Source of the DNA: Solirubrobacterales bacterium
Lineage (GTDB): Bacteria; Actinomycetota; Thermoleophilia; Solirubrobacterales; Solirubrobacteraceae
DNA length: 7,148 bases
Reading direction: 5' to 3'
Assembly: GCA_025963955.1 (NCBI GenBank)
Contig: JAOPZU010000528.1
Span: 1-7,148, forward strand
Positions 1-5,105 of the stretch are shown here, piece by piece. Under the pieces are notes generated by a model, which was not told the origin of the DNA, did not search any database, and saw nothing but the letters and a program-made list of their open reading frames with translations. Made by a program: the position numbers and the translations under genes. Position 1 is the first letter of the stretch. Each line of letters starts with the position of its first letter.

Positions 1-268
1 CGACCTGCGTGATCCCGACCTGTCGCCGGTCTTCGCGCAGGACCTGACGGGCGCGCCGCCCGCGTTCGTGCTGGCCGCCTCCCACGACGTCCTGCGCGAC
101 GACGCGCTGACGTACGCCGAGCGGCTGCGGACCGCGGGCGTGGAGGTCACGCTCCGCGACGTGGCCGGCCACACCCACGGCTACCTGCGCTGGGCGGGCG
201 CGGTCGACGAGGCCGGCGCCTCGCTCGCGGCGATGGGCGCCTACGCGGCCGCGGCGCTTGTCCGCTGA
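1..268 (+). CDS. alpha/beta hydrolase fold-3 (HSL-type esterase/lipase), C-terminal part only
   Basis: The 5' part lies outside the window. The open frame (codons from base 2) gives the last 88 residues, ending at TGA 266-268. The pattern is that of the C-terminal third of hormone-sensitive-lipase-type esterases: an SPVFA..L.G.PPAFV block (visible residues 8-23), then SHDVLRDD, where Asp29 is the expected catalytic acid, then YAERLRTAGV, then GHTHGYL, where His59 is the expected catalytic His. The HGGG oxyanion motif and the nucleophile elbow would be upstream and cannot be seen. Family members are cytoplasmic carboxylic-ester hydrolases; the substrate cannot be inferred here. The next gene follows after about 39 bp on the same strand with its own promoter-like motif, so the two need not be cotranscribed. 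The family call is fairly secure, the exact function is not. Confidence 0.85.
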   Translation, partial: DLRDPDLSPVFAQDLTGAPPAFVLAASHDVLRDDALTYAERLRTAGVEVTLRDVAGHTHGYLRWAGAVDEAGASLAAMGAYAAAALVR

Positions 269-294
269 CGCGCCGCCCCTCCGGCCGTCCGCAG

Positions 295-300
295 TACCGT
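295..300 (+). promoter_or_regulatory. putative -10 element (TACCGT) of the methyltransferase gene
   Basis: TACCGT fits TANNNT and lies 7 nt before ATG 308. Transcription would start at about 307-308, giving a leaderless mRNA. No convincing TTGACA-like -35 is present at 16-18 bp, and no spaced Shine-Dalgarno precedes the ATG. The same arrangement recurs before tlyA, recN and steA, which strengthens the call. The competing GTG start at 299 overlaps this hexamer. Confidence 0.45.
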
Positions 301-307
301 GCGGGCG

Positions 308-1060
308 ATGCCCGACCACGTGGACTACGAGCAGCACGGGCGCACCTACGCCGAGCACCGGCGGCCCGACCCGCGCATCGCCGCGCGGATCCTGAAGGAG
401 CTCGGCGACGCGCGAACGGTCCTCAACGTCGGGGCGGGCACCGGCTCCTACGAACCGGAGGACCGGTACGTGCTGGCCGTCGAGCCCAGCGCCACGATGC
501 GCGCCCAGCGCCCGCCGGGCGCCGCCCCCGCCCTCGACGCGCGGGCCGAGGCGCTGCCGTTTGACGACGACAGCTTCGACGCCGCACTGGCGTGCGTGAC
601 GATCCACCACTGGTCCCCGCCCGAAGCCGGGCTCACGGAGCTGCGCCGTGTGGCGCGCGGGCCCGTCGTGGTCTTCACGTTCGACCTCGAGCACCTCCCG
701 CCGTGGCAGCACGACTACCTCGCGGAGGGCCTCGCCCGTGAGCGGCCGCGCTTCCCGGACGTGGAGGCGATCGCCGACGCCCTCGGCGGACGCACCCGGA
801 TCGTCCGGCTCAACACCCCCGCCGACTGCACCGACGGCTTCTTCGAGGCCTTCTGGAACCGACCCGAGGCCCTGCTGGACCCGGCCGTGCGCAGCGCGCA
901 GTCCATGTGGGCGCTGCTGGACCCGGGGGTGGAGGACCGGATCGTCGCCCGCCTGGCCGCGGCGCTGGAGTCCGGCCTCTGGGACGGCCACCACGGCCAG
1001 CTGCGTGCCCTGGACCGCTTTGACGGGTCGCTGCGGCTGGTCGTCTCCGAACCGGGCTGA
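308..1060 (+). CDS. class I SAM-dependent methyltransferase (Methyltransf_11-like)
   Basis: The product is a 250-residue cytoplasmic protein predicted to transfer a methyl group from S-adenosylmethionine to an unknown substrate. Motif I is VLNVGAGTG (residues 38-46). Glu59 in AVEPS is at the end of strand 2, where the acidic residue binds the ribose hydroxyls. EALPFDDDSFD (81-91) is the typical post-II/III segment and is followed by a motif IV-like ACVTIHHW (95-102). The C-terminal half (FFEAFWNRPEALLDPAVR and onward) is probably the substrate-specific cap. ATG 308 was chosen over in-frame GTG 299 (three residues longer) because the GTG overlaps a TANNNT -10 motif whose predicted transcription start falls at the ATG. 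The gene converges with the minus-strand membrane protein gene and has a hairpin shortly after its stop. Nothing in the neighbourhood points to the substrate. Confidence 0.88.
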   Translation: MPDHVDYEQHGRTYAEHRRPDPRIAARILKELGDARTVLNVGAGTGSYEPEDRYVLAVEPSATMRAQRPPGAAPALDARAEALPFDDDSFDAALACVTIHHWSPPEAGLTELRRVARGPVVVFTFDLEHLPPWQHDYLAEGLARERPRFPDVEAIADALGGRTRIVRLNTPADCTDGFFEAFWNRPEALLDPAVRSAQSMWALLDPGVEDRIVARLAAALESGLWDGHHGQLRALDRFDGSLRLVVSEPG

Positions 1061-1087
1061 CGCGGCTGCCGGACGGGTTCGCCCGGT

Positions 1088-1130
1088 CCCGGAAACAGAA
1101 CGGCCCACTCGATGAGCGGGCCGTTCCGGG
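1088..1130 (-). terminator. hairpin terminator between convergent genes, with a U-rich tail on the minus strand
   Basis: GAACGGCCC (1098-1106) pairs perfectly with GGGCCGTTC (1118-1126). After an A·C mismatch, CTC pairs with GAG around a GAT loop. CCCG (1088-1091) with CGGG (1127-1130) can extend the stem past an AAACA bulge. Read on the minus strand, the 3' arm runs into TTCTGTTT, a U-rich tail, so it fits an intrinsic terminator for the membrane protein gene whose stop is at 1189-1191. It starts about 28 bp after the methyltransferase stop and may also act on that gene, but the plus-strand side is followed by a purine run instead of a T tract. Confidence 0.75.
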
Positions 1131-1188
1131 GAGGAGAGATACTGCTATTGGGGTCCAGCTTATGGATCTATGGGGGAAGTTTTCGGTA
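1131..1188. other. AT-rich non-coding island, 3' UTR of the minus-strand gene
   Basis: By hand count, 29 of the 60 bases at 1131-1190 are G or C (about 48%), against roughly 70% or more in the genes around it. On the minus strand it lies between the stop of the membrane protein gene and its terminator hairpin, so it would be transcribed as a 3' untranslated region. It holds the near repeats TATTGGGG (1146-1153) and TATGGGGG (1168-1175), and a small stem TCCA/TGGA around GCTTA (1154-1166). I see no credible ORF. It could be a 3'-UTR-derived small RNA or simply a less constrained spacer. Confidence 0.35.
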
Positions 1189-1548
1189 CTACGCGCGGAG
1201 GCTGTACCGCGTGGTGAGGTTGCCGACGAGCTGTGCCAGCGCGATCAGCAGCAGCGTGGCGCCGGCGGGCGCGTCACCGTCGATGGCGACGATGGCGGCG
1301 GTCGCCATGAGGCCGATCACGGTCGCCCAGTCCAGGGCGTGCAGCGTGCTCACGGGCAGCGGGGTGAGTCCGCGCTCATCGGGCGTGGCGGTCAGGGCGA
1401 CGCCGACCACGATCGAGCCGATGACGATCGCGATGATCGTCGCGGGCACCTGGAAGCCGAAGAGGAACGGCGCCGCCATGGTCGCCAGCCCGGTGAGCAG
1501 ACGCAGGGCGGCGTGGATCGGGAGGGGGATGAGGCGGAGCGCGGTCAT
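1189..1548 (-). CDS. small four-helix integral membrane protein, SPW-repeat-like
   Basis: The product is a 119-residue hydrophobic protein with four likely membrane helices at about residues 13-32, 35-54, 71-90 and 95-111. It looks like two copies of a two-helix unit: LIPLPIHAAL (6-15) resembles LTPLPVSTLHAL (61-72), and each is followed by a helix pair. This resembles the actinobacterial SPW-repeat membrane proteins, but the Ser-Pro-Trp signature is absent, so the family link is an inference from layout. ATG 1548 is the first possible start after an in-frame stop at 1597-1599 (minus strand). No Shine-Dalgarno is visible. CACACT, 10 nt upstream, is a weak -10 candidate. The gene is divergent from tlyA and shares its 81-bp regulatory region. 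Frames on the opposite strand here encode low-complexity Arg/Gly-rich sequence, whereas this one gives a coherent membrane topology and has a terminator. Function unknown. Confidence 0.72.
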   Translation of the reverse strand: MTALRLIPLPIHAALRLLTGLATMAAPFLFGFQVPATIIAIVIGSIVVGVALTATPDERGLTPLPVSTLHALDWATVIGLMATAAIVAIDGDAPAGATLLLIALAQLVGNLTTRYSLRA

Positions 1549-1565
1549 CGGGCCATGGAGTGTGG

Positions 1566-1583
1566 TCGTTGCGCGCGCAACGA
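1566..1583. promoter_or_regulatory. 18-bp perfect palindrome, candidate operator
   Basis: TCGTTGCGCGCGCAACGA is exactly self-complementary over 18 bp. It lies between the divergent membrane protein gene and tlyA and touches the CRP-like site that begins at base 1584. Its centre is about 27 bp from the minus-strand ATG and about 55 bp from the tlyA ATG, so it better suits control of the minus-strand gene. The continuous self-complementarity without a loop favours a homodimer binding site over an RNA hairpin. I do not recognise the regulator. Confidence 0.55.
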
Positions 1584-1603
1584 GGTGTGACGTGGGTCAC
1601 ACC
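1584..1603. promoter_or_regulatory. CRP/GlxR-type binding site (TGTGA-N6-TCACA)
   Basis: The 20 bp have perfect 7-bp arms GGTGTGA and TCACACC around the 6-bp spacer CGTGGG. The core TGTGA-N6-TCACA matches the consensus of the CRP/FNR superfamily (E. coli CRP, Corynebacterium GlxR) and includes the GTG-N6-CAC core of mycobacterial Crp. The centre (1593.5) is 36.5 bp before the tlyA ATG, where a -35 element would be, and 45.5 bp before the ATG of the divergent membrane protein gene. Overlap with the tlyA -35 region suggests repression or non-classical activation of tlyA; the other side is near an activating distance. Whether this genome has a CRP homologue cannot be seen here. Confidence 0.65.
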
Positions 1604-1615
1604 GCCCGCGGCCGG

Positions 1616-1621
1616 TACGCT
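1616..1621 (+). promoter_or_regulatory. putative -10 element (TACGCT) of tlyA
   Basis: TACGCT lies 8 nt before ATG 1630, so transcription would start 0-2 nt before the start codon (leaderless). No Shine-Dalgarno lies between. At 17 bp spacing the -35 position (1593-1598, TGGGTC) falls inside the CRP-like palindrome and does not resemble TTGACA. Confidence 0.5.
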
Positions 1622-1629
1622 GGGCCCGC

Positions 1630-2424
1630 ATGCCCAAGGTCCGCCTGGACACCCTCCTGGCCCAGCGCGGGCTGTTCGACTCCCGTACCCGCGCGGCGGC
1701 ATCGATCATGGCCGGCGAGGTCCGCCTCGGCGGCGCCGGGGAGCGCGCGCAGAAGCCGGGGCAGCTCGTGCTCGAGGACGCCGAGGTGAGCGTCGACGCC
1801 CAGCCGCGGCACGTCTCCCGCGGCGGGACGAAGCTGCAGAACGCGCTCGAGGCGCTCGGCGTCCCGGTCGCCGGCCGGCGGGCCCTGGACGTGGGCGCCT
1901 CGACCGGCGGCTTCACCGACCACCTGCTGCAGGAGGGCGCGGAGCACGTGGTCGCGCTCGACGTCGCGTACGGGGAGCTGAACTGGAAGCTGCGCTCGGA
2001 CGATCGCGTCACCGTGCTCGAGCGCTGCAACGCACGGGCCGTCGAGCCCGCGATGCTCCCGTACGCGCCGGACCTCGTGGTCGCGGACGTCTCCTTCATC
2101 TCCCTCGCCAAGGTGCTGCCCGCCGTCCTCGCGTGCGCCGCACCCCGCTTCGACGCCCTCGTGATGGTCAAGCCGCAGTTCGAGGTGGGGCGCGCGCGGG
2201 TCGGCAAGGGCGGGGTCATCCGCGATCCGGAGCTCCGCCGCGAGGCGGTGGCCGGCGTCGCCGCCGCCGCGATCGCCGCGGGTGCCGCGGTGTGCGGAGC
2301 CGCCCCGTCGGGGCTCCCCGGACCCAAGGGCAACCATGAGACCTTCCTGTGGCTGGCCGAGGCCGGTCGCGCCGGCGCGTGGACCGATGTCCCCGCCGCG
2401 CTGACGCGGGTCGAGGGGATCTGA
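1630..2424 (+). CDS. tlyA: TlyA family rRNA (cytidine-2'-O)-methyltransferase
   Basis: The product has 264 residues, normal for the family. TlyA methylates a ribose 2'-OH of cytidine in 23S rRNA, and in type II enzymes also 16S rRNA, affecting susceptibility to capreomycin-class drugs; the older name hemolysin A is often attached. Residues 1-60 form an S4 RNA-binding domain (RLDTLLAQRGLFDSR, then IMAGEVRLGG). SRGGTKL (63-69) precedes an FtsJ/RrmJ-like Rossmann domain with SAM motif LDVGASTGGFTD (86-97). The expected catalytic K-D-K-E set is Lys68, Asp153 (VADVSFISL), Lys181 (VMVKPQFEVG) and Glu237 (GNHETFLWL). ATG 1630 starts the S4 domain correctly and follows a -10 motif by 8 nt. The stop abuts the nadK start, so the two are translationally coupled. 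I cannot decide between type I and type II from sequence alone. Confidence 0.96.
   Translation: MPKVRLDTLLAQRGLFDSRTRAAASIMAGEVRLGGAGERAQKPGQLVLEDAEVSVDAQPRHVSRGGTKLQNALEALGVPVAGRRALDVGASTGGFTDHLLQEGAEHVVALDVAYGELNWKLRSDDRVTVLERCNARAVEPAMLPYAPDLVVADVSFISLAKVLPAVLACAAPRFDALVMVKPQFEVGRARVGKGGVIRDPELRREAVAGVAAAAIAAGAAVCGAAPSGLPGPKGNHETFLWLAEAGRAGAWTDVPAALTRVEGI
2413..2418 (+). promoter_or_regulatory. Shine-Dalgarno sequence of nadK
   Basis: GAGGGG inside the last codons of tlyA lies 6 nt before ATG 2425. It is the only clear, well-spaced Shine-Dalgarno among the gene starts in this window. It supports the ATG that directly follows the tlyA stop codon and marks nadK as an internal operon gene. 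Confidence 0.7.
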
Positions 2425-3300
2425 ATGGCCGCTTCGCCCCGCAGCGGCCCGCGCGCCCGGACGGTCTCCGTGCTCACGCACCAGCGGCCGGGGCAGACGG
2501 AGGCCGCGCTCGGCGCCCTGCGCGCCGCCGCCAGAGCGGCGGGCGTCACCCTGCGCTTCGACGTGGAGGAGACGGCGAAGCACGCCCTCGTGGGGGACGA
2601 CGTCTTCCACGCGGACGCGCCCCTGAGCGACGACGTCGAGTTGTGCGTCGTCCTCGGCGGCGACGGCACCATCCTGAAGGCCCTGCGGCGCTACGCCGGC
2701 ACGAGCGTCCCGGTGTTCGCGGTGAACTTCGGGGAAGTCGGCTTCCTCGCGACGATCGACCCGGACGAGGTCCACAACGGCTTCGACCGGGCGTTCTCCG
2801 GCGACTTCGAGGTGCTGACGCTGCCGGCGATCGCGCTCGAGCTGCCGGGCGGGGTGCAGGCCGCGGTGAACGACATCTCCATCCACCGCAAGGTCGGCGA
2901 GCGCGTCGCGCGCCTGGCCTACGGCGTGGGCGGCGAGGAGGTGGGGTCTGTCCGCTGCGACGGCCTGGTGATCTCCACCCCGGCGGGGTCGACCGGGTAC
3001 AACCTGGCCAACGGCGGGCCCGTGCTGGCCTGGGGCGTGGAGGGCTACGTCGTCTCGTTCATCGCTCCGCACTCGCTGACGGCACGGGCACTGGTGGTCG
3101 CGCCGGACGACGAGCTGGTCATCCACAACCGCGGCCGCGATCCGGTCGACCTCTCGGTGGACGGGCGGCCCGTCGGCGAGCTCGGCCCGGGCGAGCACAT
3201 CGCCGCCCGCTTCGTCCGCGAGGCGACGGACCTCGCCCAGGTCCCCGGCTCCTCGTTCTACCGGCGGATCCGGGAGAAGTTCGGGCGCCTGGCGTCCTGA
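2425..3300 (+). CDS. nadK: NAD kinase (ATP/polyphosphate-dependent), PpnK family
   Basis: This cytoplasmic enzyme phosphorylates NAD to NADP, the only de novo route to NADP(H). The 291-residue length is normal. The hallmarks appear in order: GGDG (78-81) in VVLGGDGTILKAL for phosphate binding and catalysis; NFGEVGFLAT (101-110), matching the family NxGxxGFL; the Asn150-Asp151 NAD-binding pair (AVNDISIHRK); CDGLVISTPAGSTGYNLANGGPV (178-200), the conserved diphosphate and substrate loop; and SVDGRPV (244-250) near the C-terminus. A typical T/S is replaced by Ala187 in TPAGST, a common variant. The start follows the tlyA stop with no gap and has a Shine-Dalgarno. In mycobacteria this gene (ppnK) also sits between tlyA and recN. 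Confidence 0.97.
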   Translation: MAASPRSGPRARTVSVLTHQRPGQTEAALGALRAAARAAGVTLRFDVEETAKHALVGDDVFHADAPLSDDVELCVVLGGDGTILKALRRYAGTSVPVFAVNFGEVGFLATIDPDEVHNGFDRAFSGDFEVLTLPAIALELPGGVQAAVNDISIHRKVGERVARLAYGVGGEEVGSVRCDGLVISTPAGSTGYNLANGGPVLAWGVEGYVVSFIAPHSLTARALVVAPDDELVIHNRGRDPVDLSVDGRPVGELGPGEHIAARFVREATDLAQVPGSSFYRRIREKFGRLAS

Positions 3301-3326
3301 GCCTGTGCCGGGCGTGCGCCCGAAGC

Positions 3327-3357
3327 GGACCGGGCGACGCACGGATCGCGCCGGTCC
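3327..3357. repeat. strong imperfect hairpin in the nadK–recN spacer
   Basis: GGACCGG (3327-3333) pairs with CCGGTCC (3351-3357), and GCGA (3334-3337) with TCGC (3346-3349). Only G3350 is unpaired, giving 11 bp closed by an 8-nt loop. A smaller stem CGGGC/GCCCG around GTGC lies at 3309-3322. There is no T tract after it on either strand. It begins 26 nt after the nadK stop and ends 15 nt before the recN -10 motif. It may be a tail-less or Rho-assisted terminator of tlyA–nadK, or an operator, since the recN -35 position falls in its 3' arm. Confidence 0.5.
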
Positions 3358-3372
3358 ATCCGTGGGGCGCGG

Positions 3373-3378
3373 TACAAG
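3373..3378 (+). promoter_or_regulatory. putative -10 element (TACAAG) of recN
   Basis: TACAAG, a TANNNT variant with a final G, lies 6 nt before GTG 3385, which would make recN leaderless. AGGA at 3381-3384 touches the start codon and is too close to act as a Shine-Dalgarno. No actinobacterial LexA box (GAAC-N4-GTTC type) is visible in the 84-bp spacer. This is the weakest of the four -10 calls. Confidence 0.35.
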
Positions 3379-3384
3379 ACAGGA

Positions 3385-5046
3385 GTGCTGTCGCAGCTCC
3401 ACGTCGAGAACCTCCTGCTCATCGAGCGGGCATCGCTGGACCTGACTTCGGGGCTGAACGTCCTCACGGGGGAGACGGGCGCGGGCAAGACCGTCCTTGC
3501 GCACGCGCTCGACCTGCTGCTGGGCGGGCGTGCCCGCAGCGGCATCGTGCGGCCCGGCGCCGCCGAGGCCTACGTGGAGGGGGTCTTCGAGCTGCCTGAC
3601 GAGCTGCGCGAGGCGCTCGTGGCCGCCGAGCGGATCGCGCCGGACGCCGAGGAGCTCGTCCTGGCCCGGAAGGTGCGGGAGGACGGGCGCACCCGCGCCT
3701 CGCTGAACGGCCGCTCGTGCGCGGTGGCGGACCTGCGCGACGTCGCTGCCGGGCTCATCGCCTTCTACGGTCAGCACGAGCACCGCCGTCTGACGCTGGC
3801 CTCCGCGCAGCTCGAGCTGCTGGACGCCGCCTGCGGGCCCGACCACCTGGCGCTGCGCGCGCGCTACGGCGAGCTGCACGAGGAGGTCCGCATGCTCGAG
3901 GCGTCGCTGGACGGGCTGCGGGAGCGGGCCGGCGCCCGGGACCGGGAGCTCGACCTGCTCGAGTTCGAGCTGGCCGAGATCCGGGAGCTGGGTCCGAGCG
4001 AGACGGAGGAGGCGGAGCTGCGCGCCACCCGCGACCGCCTGCGCCACGTGGAGACGCTGCGCGCCGGGGCCTGGGGCGCCGCGGAGGCGCTCACCCCCGA
4101 GGAGGGGATGGGCGTCACCGGGCTGCTCGCGGTCGCCGTCGGGGGGCTGGAGGCCGCGGCCGGGGTCGACCCGGAGCTCGACGCTCTGAGCACCCGCTGG
4201 CACGCGCTGGCGATCGAGGCTCAGGATCTCGCCACCGAGCTGCGGGGGTACGCCGAGGGCCTGGAGAGCTCCCCCGCCGAGCTCGACGCGGTCGAGGAGC
4301 GCCTGGGCGCGCTCGACCGTCTGGCGCGCAAGCACGGCGGCTCGGTCGCAGCGGTGCTCGCGCACGCGGAGGCCTGCCAGGCCCGCCGCGACGAGCTGGC
4401 CGGGGCGGAGGTCGCGCTGGAGGCTGCGCAGGCCCGGCTGGCAGAGGCCGTGGCCCAGCGGGCACTGGTCGCTGAGGAGCTGCGCGACTCACGCGTGGCC
4501 CAGGCGCCGGTGCTGGCCGGTGCGGTCCGCGAGCGCCTGGCCCGGCTCGCGATGGAGGCCGCCGTCTTCGAGATCGCGGTGGAACCGCGCGACGCCGGGC
4601 CCGCGGGCGCGGACGCCGTCGAGTTCCTCATCGCGTCCAACCCCGGCGTGCCCGCCGGCCCGCTGCGGGACATCGCGTCCGGGGGTGAGCTCTCGCGGGT
4701 GATGCTCGCGCTGATGGGCGTCGCGAACGACGGCTCGGGCGCGACGCTCGTCTTCGACGAGGTGGACGCGGGCATCGGCGGGCAGACCGCGCGCGCCGTC
4801 GGGGAGCAGCTGCGCGACCTCGCCGCGGGCCGGCAGGTCGTGTGCATCACCCACCTGCCGCAGATCGCCTCGCTCGCGGCCCGGCACTTCAGCATCGAGA
4901 AGGACACCTCGACGAGCCCGGCCCGCACGACGGTCAGGACGCTCGGCAGCAAGGACCTGGTGCCCGAGCTCGTGCGGATGCTCGGCGCCGAGTCCGACGA
5001 CGTGGCTGCGCGCCGGCACGCCAAGGAGCTGCTGAAGGCGGCGTAG
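3385..5046 (+). CDS. recN: DNA repair protein RecN (SMC-like ATPase)
   Basis: RecN is a cytoplasmic SMC-like ATPase that acts early in double-strand-break repair, holding DNA together and assisting RecA. The 553 residues are full length. The N-terminal ATPase lobe begins with the expected LHVENLLLIERA and has Walker A GETGAGKT (29-36) and the Q-loop region FYGQHEH (128-133, Gln130). Residues of about 155-380 are Glu/Leu/Ala/Arg-rich and should form the two coiled-coil arms with the short RecN hinge in the middle. The C-terminal lobe has the ABC signature SGGELSR (432-438), Walker B LVFDEVDAGIGG (455-466, catalytic Glu459) and the switch His490 in ITHLPQIA. GTG 3385 places the start exactly where the family begins. 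The 84-bp gap, hairpin and -10-like motif upstream suggest a promoter of its own. Confidence 0.97.
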   Translation: MLSQLHVENLLLIERASLDLTSGLNVLTGETGAGKTVLAHALDLLLGGRARSGIVRPGAAEAYVEGVFELPDELREALVAAERIAPDAEELVLARKVREDGRTRASLNGRSCAVADLRDVAAGLIAFYGQHEHRRLTLASAQLELLDAACGPDHLALRARYGELHEEVRMLEASLDGLRERAGARDRELDLLEFELAEIRELGPSETEEAELRATRDRLRHVETLRAGAWGAAEALTPEEGMGVTGLLAVAVGGLEAAAGVDPELDALSTRWHALAIEAQDLATELRGYAEGLESSPAELDAVEERLGALDRLARKHGGSVAAVLAHAEACQARRDELAGAEVALEAAQARLAEAVAQRALVAEELRDSRVAQAPVLAGAVRERLARLAMEAAVFEIAVEPRDAGPAGADAVEFLIASNPGVPAGPLRDIASGGELSRVMLALMGVANDGSGATLVFDEVDAGIGGQTARAVGEQLRDLAAGRQVVCITHLPQIASLAARHFSIEKDTSTSPARTTVRTLGSKDLVPELVRMLGAESDDVAARRHAKELLKAA

Positions 5047-5073
5047 GCCGGACGTTCCCCGGGGGTGCAGGGC

Positions 5074-5089
5074 TGTCGCAGGCGCGACA
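5074..5089. repeat. inverted repeat TGTCGC-N4-GCGACA next to the steA -10
   Basis: Perfect 6-bp arms with the spacer AGGC end 2 bp before the TAGTAT hexamer, filling the -35 to -10 spacer of the steA promoter. The position suits a repressor operator. A hairpin at the end of the recN transcript is the alternative, but there is no T tract after it. Confidence 0.4.
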
Positions 5090-5091
5090 CG

Positions 5092-5097
5092 TAGTAT
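5092..5097 (+). promoter_or_regulatory. putative -10 element (TAGTAT) of steA
   Basis: TAGTAT is close to the TATAAT consensus and lies 8 nt before GTG 5106, the same spacing as at tlyA. A leaderless or near-leaderless transcript is expected. No clear TTGACA-like -35 is seen. It is the best -10 match in the window and it decides the GTG start in a frame that stays open far upstream. Confidence 0.55.
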
Positions 5098-5105
5098 CGG
5101 TCGCC

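Noticed and set aside
201..226. steA product as a real thiamin pyrophosphokinase.
   Set aside because: The DGG and GDMDS motifs are shared, but the N-terminal domain, C-terminal membrane helix and steB neighbour identify the SteA family. The positions given here are residue numbers in the SteA protein.
1112..1789. Plus-strand open frame of 225 codons running from the terminator through the minus-strand gene into tlyA.
   Set aside because: It begins inside the terminator hairpin, crosses the divergent regulatory region and overlaps the secure tlyA start. The protein is Arg/Ser/Ala-rich without recognisable features.
3301..3384. A LexA (SOS) box before recN.
   Set aside because: recN is SOS-controlled in many bacteria, but I found no GAAC-N4-GTTC-type palindrome in this spacer.
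2349..3599. Plus-strand open frame of 416 codons overlapping tlyA, nadK and recN.
   Set aside because: It is a frame shadow rich in Arg, Gly and Pro, incompatible with the clear NAD kinase frame over the same bases.
1597..4365. A 922-codon open frame on the minus strand opposite tlyA, nadK and recN.
   Set aside because: It is the mirror of three well-supported genes. The translation is low-complexity Arg/Gly/Ala/Leu/Val with no family pattern, as expected in DNA this GC-rich where stop codons are rare.
5057..5065. CCCCGGGGG as a recN terminator.
   Set aside because: It is self-complementary without a loop and has no T tract, so it cannot form a useful hairpin in RNA.
5074..5097. A RecA-NDp/PafBC-type promoter (TGTC..GTG-N8-TANNNT) before steA.
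   Set aside because: TGTC and TAGTAT are present, but the bases after TGTC and the spacing do not fit the mycobacterial motif as I know it.
4842..5105. Upstream extension of the steA frame into recN.
   Set aside because: The added residues are Arg/Gly/Ala-rich and unlike the SteA family, and a good -10 motif lies 8 nt before GTG 5106, so the longer start is not credible.
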